Positions 1 to 9,400 of a stretch of 64,000 nt of DNA are shown here, one piece after another. Made by a program: the position numbers and the translations under genes. The DNA lies in the NCBI RefSeq assembly GCF_041549525.1, contig NZ_CP157456.1:2790001-2854000 (forward strand), given 5' to 3'. Origin of the DNA: Paenarthrobacter aurescens (GTDB lineage: Bacteria > Actinomycetota > Actinomycetes > Actinomycetales > Micrococcaceae). Each line of letters opens with the position of its first letter. Position 1 is the first letter of the stretch. The notes under the pieces are model-generated. The model was not told the origin of the DNA. It did no database searches and saw only the letters and a program-made list of their open reading frames with translations.

Positions 1-1191
1 CACCAGGCGAGGGAGATTGACGAAGCGCTCAGGCTGGCAGAGCTGTGGCTGGACCCGGTGACGGACCTCTCCGCAACCGGACTGATCGGCCGCGCATGGT
101 CCCGGGCCGAATGGGTCGAGGCAACCCTGGGCACATGGAAGCGTCTGACCGAGCCGGTGGCCAACAGCATCGCCAACGCACTATCAAACGCCCTCACCCA
201 GCAAATGCCTGAGGAAATGAAGTCCATGATGGGCGGGGCCTCATCCATGCTGCAAAACATGGGCGGAGCAATTTTCGGCATGCAACTGGGCCAGGCCATC
301 GGTGCGCTCTCAGCTGAGGTTGTCAGCTCCACTGACATCGGAGTTCCCCTGGCAGACCTCGAAATGGCACTGTTGCCTGCCAATGTAGCCAAATTCGGGG
401 AAGGCCTCAGCCTTCCTGAGAACGACGTTCGGCTCTTCCTTGCCGTTCGTGAGGCCGCCCATGCACGCCTGTTTGTCCAGGTTCCTTGGTTGCGCGGTCA
501 TCTCTTGGGAGCAATCGAGGCTTACGCCCGCGGAATTCACATTGACATGTCCCGCATAGAAGACCTTGCCAGGGATCTTGACCCCAGCAACCCCGAAGGA
601 ATCCAGGAAGCACTCTCACAGGGAGTCTTCACCCCCGAACGCACGCCTGTCCAGACCGCTGCCTTGGAGAAGCTCGAAACAGCCCTCGCCTTGGTGGAAG
701 GCTGGGTGGACGAGCTCACAGCCGAAGCCACTGACAAGGTGCTGCCTTCCGCTACCGCGCTGCGCGAAACCGTGCGTCGTCGCCGGGCTACAGGCGGACC
801 GGCTGAGCACGCTTTCTCCTCCCTCGTGGGCCTTGAACTTCGGCCCCGCAGGCTACGCGAAGCGGCAACGCTATGGGCGACGCTGAAGGAAGAACGGGGC
901 ATCGCCGGCCGCGACGCGATCTGGCACCACCCGGATCTCCTGCCCACCGGTGAGGATCTGGACGACCCCAAGGGCTTCTCCGAACGGCGGCGCTTGGCTG
1001 AAGCAAGTGACAGCGAAGTTGACGATGCCCTGCAGAAGCTTTTGAGCGGCGGCTACGAAACCGCCGAGGAAGAGAACGCCGACGCTCCGGAACCGGAGGG
1101 ACCTTCAAGCCCCGAGGGCAATTCAACCGAGAACGTTTCCGGCGAAGAACCGGAAAGCGACGACAACAACCCCCAGGCACCAAGCAAGTAA
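1..1191 (+). CDS. Zinc-dependent metalloprotease, DUF2342 family (5' partial)
   Basis: The frame is open from base 1, so the true start lies outside the window; the first internal start is GTG at 58. The protein matches the actinobacterial DUF2342 family, annotated as putative zinc-dependent metalloprotease. It has a Gly/Ala/Met-rich segment near nt 230-330 and the family signature EAAHARLF at about nt 451-474, which carries the Glu and His expected of a metal site but is not a standard HEXXH. The last 60 residues are acidic and low in complexity, probably disordered. No signal peptide is visible in the part present. Substrate unknown. It is convergent with the metallopeptidase gene at 1302. 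In mycobacteria the same family sits beside uvrD2, as here. Family assignment is firm, activity is inferred. Confidence 0.8.
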   Translation, partial: HQAREIDEALRLAELWLDPVTDLSATGLIGRAWSRAEWVEATLGTWKRLTEPVANSIANALSNALTQQMPEEMKSMMGGASSMLQNMGGAIFGMQLGQAIGALSAEVVSSTDIGVPLADLEMALLPANVAKFGEGLSLPENDVRLFLAVREAAHARLFVQVPWLRGHLLGAIEAYARGIHIDMSRIEDLARDLDPSNPEGIQEALSQGVFTPERTPVQTAALEKLETALALVEGWVDELTAEATDKVLPSATALRETVRRRRATGGPAEHAFSSLVGLELRPRRLREAATLWATLKEERGIAGRDAIWHHPDLLPTGEDLDDPKGFSERRRLAEASDSEVDDALQKLLSGGYETAEEENADAPEPEGPSSPEGNSTENVSGEEPESDDNNPQAPSK

Positions 1192-1301
1192 GCAAGAGTC
1201 CTAAGAGGTATCTGCACAACGAAACATAACTGCACGGCTAAGGTACCTGCACAGCGGCCGCCATCTCCGTGGCGGCCACTGTGCGTTAAGCCTTCTATGT
1301 C

Positions 1302-1928
1302 CTAGTCAGCTATGGCCCCGGCCGTGTTGCCGGTATCCTCCGTGTCAGCTTCCGCCGGAATACCCCGGGATGTAGCGAAGGCAACGCCTTCCAGGAACGC
1401 CTTGGCCCGCTGAGTCTCAGGGTAGGCCTCAACCAGCTTCCAGAATGCGGCATTGTGCCCCGCCACCAGCAAGTGGGCGAGCTCGTGGACCAGGACGTAG
1501 TCAATGACCCATTGCGGCATTCGCTGAAGTTTATTCGACAACCTTATGGTGCCGTCGGCGGGGGTGGCCGAACCCCAACGGGAGTTCTGGTTGGATACCC
1601 ACCTGACCGATGACGGGACGGCCCGCCCGCCGAGGTAGGTTTGCGACAGGTACTCGGCATGTTTGGCGAGGGCTTGATCAGTGGCCGGACGACGCCTTCC
1701 CGAACCGGTTTGCCGCTCCCCCTGCTTCTTCAACTTGGCCAGCATCTTCCGAACCCATTCCCGTTCCTGGGATTTGGTGAAGCTGGCAGGAATGGCGATC
1801 ACAGCGCTGCCGTCTTCCCAGAAGGCGGCGACAGTCCGGCGCCGCCTTGCTGAACGACGAACGACCACCGGGGCGCCGTCATCGGTGACGTGCGGAACGC
1901 CGGCGTCGGAGGCGGACTGACGGGACAT
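1302..1928 (-). CDS. YgjP-like (DUF45/M48-type) metallopeptidase domain protein
   Basis: A 208-residue protein with the YgjP-like zinc peptidase layout: RWGS near residues 117-120, a conserved IRLSNKL strand, HELAH at 148-152 (two zinc His and the catalytic Glu) and GHNAAFW at 157-163. In relatives the third ligand comes from the equivalent NHSxxFW segment; here it would be His158. The N-terminal 50 residues are Arg-rich and less conserved. No signal peptide or membrane segment, so cytoplasmic. Its ATG overlaps the uvrD2 stop by one base (TGATG), which implies translational coupling to the helicase gene. Such proteins are often found next to type I restriction or repair genes, but their substrate is not known. 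Confidence 0.82.
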   Translation of the reverse strand: MSRQSASDAGVPHVTDDGAPVVVRRSARRRRTVAAFWEDGSAVIAIPASFTKSQEREWVRKMLAKLKKQGERQTGSGRRRPATDQALAKHAEYLSQTYLGGRAVPSSVRWVSNQNSRWGSATPADGTIRLSNKLQRMPQWVIDYVLVHELAHLLVAGHNAAFWKLVEAYPETQRAKAFLEGVAFATSRGIPAEADTEDTGNTAGAIAD

Positions 1929-4060
1929 CAGAGTTCGCTGCTCTCAGCGAGTACGGCAAGGACCGCTTCGCCATAGCGTTCGAGCTTGGAAGGGCCAATG
2001 CCAGCCAATCCAGCAAGTTCCTCCAGTGAAGACGGCTTAGCCTCGGCGATGGCGGTCAAAGTGGCATCGGTGAACACTACATATGCTGGAACATCAGCTG
2101 ATTGGGCTTCGTCTCTCCGCCACTGCCTCAAAGCCTCAAACGTCTGTTCCTCGTAGCTGGGCGGACACTGATTACAGCGACCCACCTTGCGCTCGGCCCC
2201 ACTGGCCAACATGCTTCCGCAAACCTTGCACGACGCCGGGACAGCGGCTTTGCGCCGCGTGGGACCGGTCTTGCTGCGGGCGTTGGCGGACGCCACGGAA
2301 TTAGGGCGAAGTCCGTCGAGGAACCGGGAAGGCTTGCGGTTGGCACGGCCACCCGGGGTCCGGGCAGTAGACCAGGAAAGATTCAAATGTTCGCGCGCCC
2401 GGGTAATGCCCACGTAAAGCAACCTTCGCTCTTCGTCCACGTCTTCGGGGGTATCTGCAAAGGAAATGGGCATAAGGCCTTCGCTGAGGCCCACCAGGAA
2501 CACCGCATCCCATTCCAACCCCTTGGCTGCGTGGAGGGAAGCAAGCGTGACGCCCTGAACGGTGGGCGCGTGTTGGGCTACCGAGCGCTCCTGGAGCTCG
2601 TTGACGAACTCCGCCAATGTGAAGGACTCCCCGCGGCTGACAGCAAGCTCATCAGCCAAGGCAACCAGCGCCGCCAAGGATTCCCATCGCTCGCGCAGCG
2701 CTCCCCCGTTGTGGGGGGCGGCGTCGGTATAACCCAGTGACGCCACGATGTCCCTGACGATCTGCCCCAGCGCTTCCTGGGGCCCCTCGGCCACGGCGCG
2801 GGTTGCCGCGCGCAACTGGAGGATGGCATCACGGACCTCCTTGCGCGCGAAAAACCTCTCGCCTCCCCGGAGTTGGTACCCGATGCCGGCAGAGGCCAGT
2901 GCTTGCTCGTACGCTTCAGACTGACCGTTTGTGCGGAACAGGATGGCGATCTCGCTTGCCTTGACTCCTGCGTTGAGCAGTTCCTGGATCCTGCCGGCCA
3001 CCACGGCTGCCTCGGCTTCGTCATCCGGGCATTCCATGAAGCGGGGCTCCGGACCGGACGGCCGTTGGGCAACGAGCTTGAGCGGCGCGGCCCACGCGGC
3101 ATCCGCTGTGGGTCCGCCGCTTCGGCGGGAACCGAGGAGGTCGTTGGCCAACTTCACCACCTGCGGAGTGGACCTGTAGTCACGAATGAGCTTGACGACG
3201 GTTGCTTCGGGGAACTGCGCCTTGAATCCCAGAAGATGTTTGGGCGAAGCTCCAGTGAAGGAGTAAATGGTCTGGCTGGCGTCACCCACCACGCACAGCT
3301 CGTTCCGGCCACCGAGCCACAGGTCCAGAAGCCTCTGCTGCAACGGCGAGACGTCCTGGTACTCGTCCACCACAAAATGGCGGTATTGCTCCCGGACTGT
3401 TGCCGCTACTTTAGGGTCTTCCTGGAGAATTCCCACAGTGATGAGCAGGACGTCTTCGAAGTCGATAACGTTGCGGTCAGTCTTGATGTCCTCGTAGGCC
3501 TGGAACACCCTGGAAACCGCGGTGAGATCGAAACCTCCGGGGGTGCCGCGACCCTGGGCATTCTCCAGATAATTGGCCGGGGTCAGCATGGACACCTTGG
3601 CCCACTCGATTTCGGCCGCCAGATCCCTGATGGATGCACGATCCGTGCTGAGGCGGAGCCTACGGGATGCCTCGGCAATCATATTGGCTTTATGGTCCAA
3701 CAGGCTCGGCAATGTGCCGCCTATTGCCTGAGGCCAAAAGAACTGCAACTGCCTCAGGGCTGCTGCGTGGAATGTTCGGGCTTGAACATTGGCGACACCA
3801 AGGTCGCGGAGCCTGCTGCGCATCTCGGCTGCGGCCCGGGCAGTAAAAGTCACGGCCAGCAGCCGCTGGGGACTGTACACGCCGGAATGAACCCCGTAGG
3901 CAATGCGGTGGGTGATGGCACGCGTTTTACCCGTGCCAGCGCCTGCGAGGACGCACATGGGTCCGGTCAGGGTACTGGCGACTTCGCGTTGCTCTTCGTC
4001 CAAGCCGTCGAGGATGCGCTCCTCAAGCGAGACACCGAGCTGGAAAACTCCTTCGGTCAC
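1928..4060 (-). CDS. uvrD2: UvrD2-type superfamily I DNA helicase with tetracysteine and HRDC domains
   Basis: ATP-dependent 3'-5' DNA helicase of the actinobacterial UvrD2 type, 710 residues. It has Walker A GAGTGKT at residues 40-46, the DEYQD motif II near 233, a GDASQTIYSF motif III and a VGITRARE motif VI. A four-cysteine module (C611, C614, C629, C632) follows the motor and links it to a C-terminal HRDC domain at about 640-706, the arrangement described for mycobacterial UvrD2. I chose GTG at 4060 rather than the in-frame ATG at 4093. The GTG overlaps the nudC stop as GTGA, whereas the longer start would run 37 nt into nudC and adds an Arg-rich stretch not seen in the family. Likely role: DNA repair or replication-fork processing. 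Confidence 0.93.
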   Translation of the reverse strand: MTEGVFQLGVSLEERILDGLDEEQREVASTLTGPMCVLAGAGTGKTRAITHRIAYGVHSGVYSPQRLLAVTFTARAAAEMRSRLRDLGVANVQARTFHAAALRQLQFFWPQAIGGTLPSLLDHKANMIAEASRRLRLSTDRASIRDLAAEIEWAKVSMLTPANYLENAQGRGTPGGFDLTAVSRVFQAYEDIKTDRNVIDFEDVLLITVGILQEDPKVAATVREQYRHFVVDEYQDVSPLQQRLLDLWLGGRNELCVVGDASQTIYSFTGASPKHLLGFKAQFPEATVVKLIRDYRSTPQVVKLANDLLGSRRSGGPTADAAWAAPLKLVAQRPSGPEPRFMECPDDEAEAAVVAGRIQELLNAGVKASEIAILFRTNGQSEAYEQALASAGIGYQLRGGERFFARKEVRDAILQLRAATRAVAEGPQEALGQIVRDIVASLGYTDAAPHNGGALRERWESLAALVALADELAVSRGESFTLAEFVNELQERSVAQHAPTVQGVTLASLHAAKGLEWDAVFLVGLSEGLMPISFADTPEDVDEERRLLYVGITRAREHLNLSWSTARTPGGRANRKPSRFLDGLRPNSVASANARSKTGPTRRKAAVPASCKVCGSMLASGAERKVGRCNQCPPSYEEQTFEALRQWRRDEAQSADVPAYVVFTDATLTAIAEAKPSSLEELAGLAGIGPSKLERYGEAVLAVLAESSEL

Positions 4061-5046
4061 GGCTGGAGGTCTTCGATGACGCCGCCGTACCAATGCTCAA
4101 TCAAGGAACGCGCAATGGACAAGCGCGTCGAGATAGTAATCTCACCGCTCAAGACGGCCTCCTGCAACTCCTCGCGACTGAACCACCGCGCACGGGTGAC
4201 CTCTACGCCGTCCGGCCGAGCAACGGCGTCGTCCGTTTTGGCCGTGAAGCCCAACATGAGTGAGGCGGGGAAGGGCCAGGACTGCGAACCCAGGTACTGG
4301 CAGGCAGTCACACGGACACCTACTTCTTCCCCGATTTCCCGCACAACGGCCTGTTCAAGAGATTCGCCGGGCTCAACGAATCCTGCCAACGTGGAGTAGT
4401 TTTTGGCGTCAAGGGGCCCACCCCCACCGAGGAGAAGGCGGCCATCGGGGCCAACCACCGTGACGATGATGGCCGGATCCGTGCGTGGGTAGTGCTCTGA
4501 ATTGTCCTTGGGACACCGGCGAACCCAGCCGCCTGCTTCAATATCAGTGGGCGTGCCGCACTGTGGACAATGCGTATGGGTTGCGTGCCAGTTGGATATT
4601 GCGCTTGCCTCGATGAACAAAGCGGTGTCCTTGGCATCCAGGCGTGCCGCGACATCCCGGAATCCTGCCCACTCAGCATCCAAGGGCACAGTCGCCGTTC
4701 CCGGAGCGGGCGGTTCCGGGACCGTGAACAGGACCACGGATGTGCCTTCAGGCAACGAGGAGGACGTCAGGGTTGTGCCCAGGTATATGGCCGCAGCAGC
4801 CCCGGAAGCTGATCCGCCAAGAGCATTCCACAGCGTAGCGGCGTCGCCGAACCACAGCCCGTCAGCGGTGACCAAGGCCTTGCGCTGGGAAATCACCATG
4901 GCCTTCGCCGAGCCGGAGGCAATGAGCTCCTCAACCATCCCCGGTTTCATGCGGATGCCCGAGCCCCGATCCACCATGGCAGGGCGGACAGGAAGAACAG
5001 TCTCCATCAGGTGGTTGGCAAGCGCCGGTGACTCCGTTTGACTCAT
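4057..5046 (-). CDS. nudC: NAD(+)/NADH diphosphatase NudC
   Basis: Nudix hydrolase of 329 residues that cleaves NADH (and NAD-capped RNA in E. coli) to NMNH and AMP. Zinc-ribbon cysteines are C160, C163 and C178. The usual fourth Cys is replaced by a Cys/His arrangement (CPKDNSEH). The Nudix box starts near residue 222 (GFVEPGESLEQA...REIGEEVG), and the NudC-specific SQSWPFP motif lies at 254-260. Start ATG at 5046 is preferred over the in-frame ATG at 5157. It is preceded by TACGGT and 6 nt with no Shine-Dalgarno sequence, fitting a leaderless mRNA, and the extra 37 residues look unconserved. First gene of the nudC-uvrD2-YgjP operon. Confidence 0.93.
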   Translation of the reverse strand: MSQTESPALANHLMETVLPVRPAMVDRGSGIRMKPGMVEELIASGSAKAMVISQRKALVTADGLWFGDAATLWNALGGSASGAAAAIYLGTTLTSSSLPEGTSVVLFTVPEPPAPGTATVPLDAEWAGFRDVAARLDAKDTALFIEASAISNWHATHTHCPQCGTPTDIEAGGWVRRCPKDNSEHYPRTDPAIIVTVVGPDGRLLLGGGGPLDAKNYSTLAGFVEPGESLEQAVVREIGEEVGVRVTACQYLGSQSWPFPASLMLGFTAKTDDAVARPDGVEVTRARWFSREELQEAVLSGEITISTRLSIARSLIEHWYGGVIEDLQP

Positions 5047-5052
5047 GTATCT

Positions 5053-5058
5053 ACCGTA
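5053..5058 (-). promoter_or_regulatory. Predicted -10 of a leaderless nudC promoter
   Basis: TACGGT on the minus strand ends 6 nt before the nudC ATG (5046). No Shine-Dalgarno sequence lies in between. No convincing -35. Confidence 0.5.
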
Positions 5059-5227
5059 CTGACTCGCACCGACAAAAAACATTTGGATAGGTCCCCCGCT
5101 GTGGACACCTTCGCCTAAGCTTGCCTGATCCGGCCCCGTACCCGGTTTTTGCTCCATAATTGCTGTGCATTTGCTGCGGATCTGAAGACTCGCCGCACTG
5201 CATCATGGCCAGAAGCCGCACTCAATC

Positions 5228-5233
5228 TACCGT
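5228..5233 (+). promoter_or_regulatory. Predicted -10 of a leaderless promoter for the phosphotransferase gene
   Basis: TACCGT ends 7 nt before GTG 5241. This supports the GTG over the upstream in-frame ATGs. -35 not recognisable. Confidence 0.4.
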
Positions 5234-5240
5234 TGAGAAC

Positions 5241-6443
5241 GTGAGAAGAACACCGCTAGAACTGGCCGCCATAGCAACCGCGGCGGTGCCCGGCCTGGCG
5301 CCGACGGCCGCAGCCTATTCCCCCGACGACGACGCCGACTTCGACTCAGCGTTGCTGTTCGACGCGGAAGGCAAACGCTGGCGGGTTCGTTCTCCGCGCC
5401 ATCCCGAAGCCAGCACACGGCTGGAAACCGAATTCATGGTGCTGCGGGCCTTTGCGCCGGCCATCCGCGCCGAACTGCCTTTTCACGTACCCACCATTGC
5501 CGGCACTGTGCGGCAGGGTGCCTTGACCACCTTCGTCTACGCGCACCTTCAAGGCTCGACGCTTTCCATTGAAGAACTCTCAGCCGGGAGCCCCTCCCTG
5601 GCCCGGGAAGTGGGAACAGCTCTAGCAGCCATTCATGACCTGCCTCTGACCTTGGTCATCAATGCAGATCTTCCCAGCTACTCGGCCAATGAGTTCCGGC
5701 AACGCAAACTCAACGAACTGGACCAAGCAGCAACCACCGGCAAGATTCCGGCCACCCTGCTGCGTCGTTGGGAGCACGCCTTGGAAGACGTCGCTCTATG
5801 GCGCTTCAATCCCTCAGTGGTCCACGGGGACCTCCACGAAGACAACCTCATGGTCCACGACGACACTGTCACGGCCCTGACCGGCTGGACAGATCTACGG
5901 ATCGGAGACCCTGCGGACGACTTCGCCTGGCTGGTGGCCTCCAATGAAGCATCCTTCGTTGAGGCGGTCCTTACCCACTACACCCAGGCACGCCGCGATG
6001 TCCCCGACGCCCACCTTCTACGCCGGGCGGCGCTGCTGGCCGAGTTTGCCCTTGCCCAATATCTGGTCAAGGCCATGGCGGCAGGGCACCAAAGCATGAC
6101 GGCGGAAGCGGAGTCGATGCTCCAAACCCTTGCCGACGACATCGACCAGCAGATGCGCCGCGATGAAGAAGCGGCGCAAGCCGCTCACGAGGCCGCCTTG
6201 GATACTGCCCCGGATTCGCCGGTCAGCCTCCCGGCTGTCAGCGTCTCCCCTGTCAATGTCCTTGATGGCAATGCCCCTGCTGCCAATGTCCCTGCTGTCA
6301 GCGTCGCCGCAATTCCGGAGGAGCCGAACTCTGCGGACGCCGGAAACAACGACGCCGGCACCACCTCAGGCTCCGAGGACACCTCCACAGCCGCCATCAG
6401 TGTGGTCAATGTAACGCCGCTTCGCGCGGCCGAGCGTTCCTGA
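5241..6443 (+). CDS. APH-type phosphotransferase (kinase-fold protein), substrate unknown
   Basis: Aminoglycoside-phosphotransferase-fold protein, 400 residues with the chosen start. The catalytic Brenner motif HGDLHEDNLMV is followed by a metal-binding segment DLRIGDPADDFAWL. In this segment the usual D-x-D before the Asp is present, but a Trp-Thr precedes it (TGWTDLRIGDP). The last 90 residues are Ala/Val/Pro/Asn-rich with degenerate repeats of the type PxVSVSPVNV/PAANVPAVSV, and look disordered. Relatives are often called macrolide or aminoglycoside phosphotransferases, but most are of unknown substrate and resistance should not be assumed. GTG 5241 gives the N-terminus (M)RRTPLELAAIA and sits behind a -10-like hexamer; ATG at 5205 and 5160 are alternatives. 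Divergent from nudC, convergent with adnB. Confidence 0.75.
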   Translation: MRRTPLELAAIATAAVPGLAPTAAAYSPDDDADFDSALLFDAEGKRWRVRSPRHPEASTRLETEFMVLRAFAPAIRAELPFHVPTIAGTVRQGALTTFVYAHLQGSTLSIEELSAGSPSLAREVGTALAAIHDLPLTLVINADLPSYSANEFRQRKLNELDQAATTGKIPATLLRRWEHALEDVALWRFNPSVVHGDLHEDNLMVHDDTVTALTGWTDLRIGDPADDFAWLVASNEASFVEAVLTHYTQARRDVPDAHLLRRAALLAEFALAQYLVKAMAAGHQSMTAEAESMLQTLADDIDQQMRRDEEAAQAAHEAALDTAPDSPVSLPAVSVSPVNVLDGNAPAANVPAVSVAAIPEEPNSADAGNNDAGTTSGSEDTSTAAISVVNVTPLRAAERS

Positions 6444-6459
6444 GGTCTCCCGCTTTCAC

Positions 6460-9400
6460 CTATTCGGCTGCCAGGGAGCTGCCGCTCTTCAACGCCCGCT
6501 GGACGATCAGCTCCAACTCCTCGGCACTGCCAAGATCATGCGGGCGCACCACCGCGTCATCCGCCACATAGTAGAAGGCGGCGCTGACGTCCTCGAGCGG
6601 GACGTCTTTGAGCCGTGCCCACGCAAGCCGGTAAACCGCGAGTTGCACGGCCCGGACCGCCAGTTGCTGACCTGCAGGGCGGCGGCCGGTCTTCCAGTCG
6701 ATGAGTTGCCAGCGGCCGTCGGCATCACGGAATACGGCATCGATGCGCCCACGGACTACGACGTCCCCAATCCGTGTTTCCACGGGTACTTCAACGAACG
6801 CAGGAGCACGTTGGGCCCATTCAGAGTTCTTAAACGCCGCCACCATCTCATCCAGGCCGTAAGCCTGGTCAATATGGGAGTCTGAGCCCGGCGCTTCATC
6901 AAGATCCAGCATTCCCGTAGTCCCGAAGTACTCCTCCACCCAGGCATGGAAAGCAGTACCCTTCCGAGCGGAGATGCCCGGCTCGCGGGGAACCGGCCTG
7001 CGCAGCTGGGACAGCACTGCCCCCGGGTCAGCCCCCAGGTCAACAAAAAGGGACGCAGAGATGTGGCTGGGGAGGTGGACGTCCTGAATGCTCTTGAGCG
7101 AGCGCTGCCGATCCAGCAACAGATCAGCTTCCTGCGACCATCTCCCTGCAACGCCCGCCAGATCTTCTGCCGGTGCCGTGCCGTTTTCCTCCATGTATGT
7201 ACGAACCATGTCCGCTGCCTGATCCATAGCCGCCCTTCTGCCAGGAGTCAGCCGGAGGCGGGCACCGGTCCGTGGATCCGAAGGCCCTTCCAAGGGGTCA
7301 TAAGGAAACAGCGCAACTTCAAGCACTGAGGTCAGCGGGCTTTCCTCAGGCAAGGCCTCCTCGGCCACCGATTCCGCATGGACCACCGCAGCTCGGGCTG
7401 ACGGTGCGCTCCCGACTGACGGTGCACTCCCGACTTGATCGGCCCGGCCGCCGTGGTCCTCCTCGTGTGCACCTCCTGCCAGCGGCGCCAGCTCGGAGAG
7501 AAAGGCAGACATGCCGGCCATACCGGATCGAGAACCATTCCAGGCAGCACTGGACGCCCACAGGACGAACTTCGCCCGAGTGTAGGCGACGTACGCAAGC
7601 CTCCTCTCTTCAGCCTCACCATGGTGCTGGACCTCGGATTTGAAGTCCTTCTCCGCATCCAGCCACCCCTTCTGGTCAGGTTGATCAAGATCCCATTGCG
7701 GGAGGTCGCCCCGATCCCCACGCAACGGCCATGGCAGGGCCGCAGCGCCTGTACTCCAGCGCGAATCCCTGCTGCTGGGGAACGAACCGGCGTTGAGTCC
7801 GGGGACAAAGACGACGTCCCATTCCAAACCCTTGGAAGCATGGACAGTGAGCAGTTGCACCGCTTCCCTGTTGGTCTCAACGGGAGCCACATCCAGGCCG
7901 CCTTCTTCAGAGGCAGCGGCTTCAAGCCACGCCAGGAAGGCCAGTAAGTCAATACGCTGTGAGGTCTGCAGGAAGCCTGCTGCTGCATCCTGGAATGCAT
8001 CCAGGTTGCGCCGCGCCTGGTGAATGCTGACCCCCGGTTTGGCGGCGACCTCAATGTCCAGGAGCATGGCTCGTTCCACCTCGCCCAGCAGTGTGGTGAG
8101 GTCATCTCCTATGTAGCTCCTGAGTGCCCGAAGCTCCGAGGCCAGCGTGGTCAGGCGTTCCAGGGCAGCAGCGCTCAGGCTCCTCCCATGGCCGGAAGTC
8201 CAGCCGGGCCGAGGGAGGAAATCAAGGGCCTCAACGAGGCTTGCGGCATCGGTGATGTCACTCTCAATCACAGTTCCTGACGGTTCTTCGTTGTCAAAGG
8301 ATTCTGATTGGGCTTCCGGCGCCGAGCGTCGTCGGGCCAAGAAACGGGACCAGTCGCTGAAAGCCATCAAGTCTGCCGGACCAATCCGCCACCGTGCGCC
8401 TGCCAACAACCTCATCAAGGCATCCGAACGTCCGGGATCGGCAAGGACGCGCAGGGTGGCCACCAAATCCACGATCTCCGGCGTATCCAGCAAGCCGCCC
8501 AGCCCGACGATCTCGTAGGGAATTCCCTGGACCTCGAACTCACGGCGGATGCACTCCATTTGCGCGCGTCGGCGACAGAGGACGGCCATGGTGGGCTGGA
8601 CCGGGGTGCCGTCCTTCTCTTCCTCAAAAACAGTCCTCCGGTACCGGCGGACATCGCGGGCTATGACTGCGGCTTCTTCTTCGTCTGTTCCAAACCGGGC
8701 AATCACCACGCTTCCATCCACCGCGGCGGGGCTTGGAACCAATGCCGGGACGGAAACGGACCCGGGCGTCTCCCTCTCCCCCGCCGGGCCGTCGGCGGCT
8801 GCCGCTCTGTTCAAGGGCGCTGCAATGGTGTTTGCTGCCCGGAGGATGTTCCGCCCGTTCCGCCATGCTGTGGTCAAGTAGGAAGTGGGCGCAACGGAGT
8901 AGGACACCTGCCCGCCGGAGGGGTCCGCGTGACGCACCGGAAACTCCTGCACAAAGTGGAACAGCTGGCCGGCCGAAGCGCCGCGGAAACCATAAATGGA
9001 CTGGTTGGGGTCACCCACTGCAGTAACTGCGTGGCCTTGACCGAATAGACGTGAGAACAGGACCAGCTGCGCGTGGGACGTGTCCTGGAACTCGTCCAGG
9101 AGCACTACTTTGTAGCGGGCACGTTCAGTGGTGGCAGCGAGCGGAATGTCACTGGCGATGCGGGCAGCAAGCGCCACGAGGTCTCCGAAGTCCAGGACAC
9201 CGCGTTGTCGTTTTGCTTCCTGGTAACGAACCACCATGTCGGCAACGCTGGCGCGTGTCCTGAGCATCGCGGCAAGCTCCGCAGCCGCCTGGGTGGGATT
9301 TTTCTTGGCGCCGGCCACGTAGGGAAGCTGTTCAAACGTCTGAACCCGCTCCAGAACCCAGTCCCTTACCTCCGCCGGATTCTGAAGGTGCTCGGCGCAC

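Noticed and set aside
2873..4399. 508-codon open frame on the plus strand, antisense to uvrD2 and nudC
   Set aside because: It shadows well-conserved helicase and Nudix codons in another frame; composition (Gly/His/Arg/Cys-rich) and no family motif.
5241..6443. Antibiotic-resistance kinase
   Set aside because: The fold is aminoglycoside-phosphotransferase-like, but no resistance-specific signature or context is present; most chromosomal relatives have unknown substrates.
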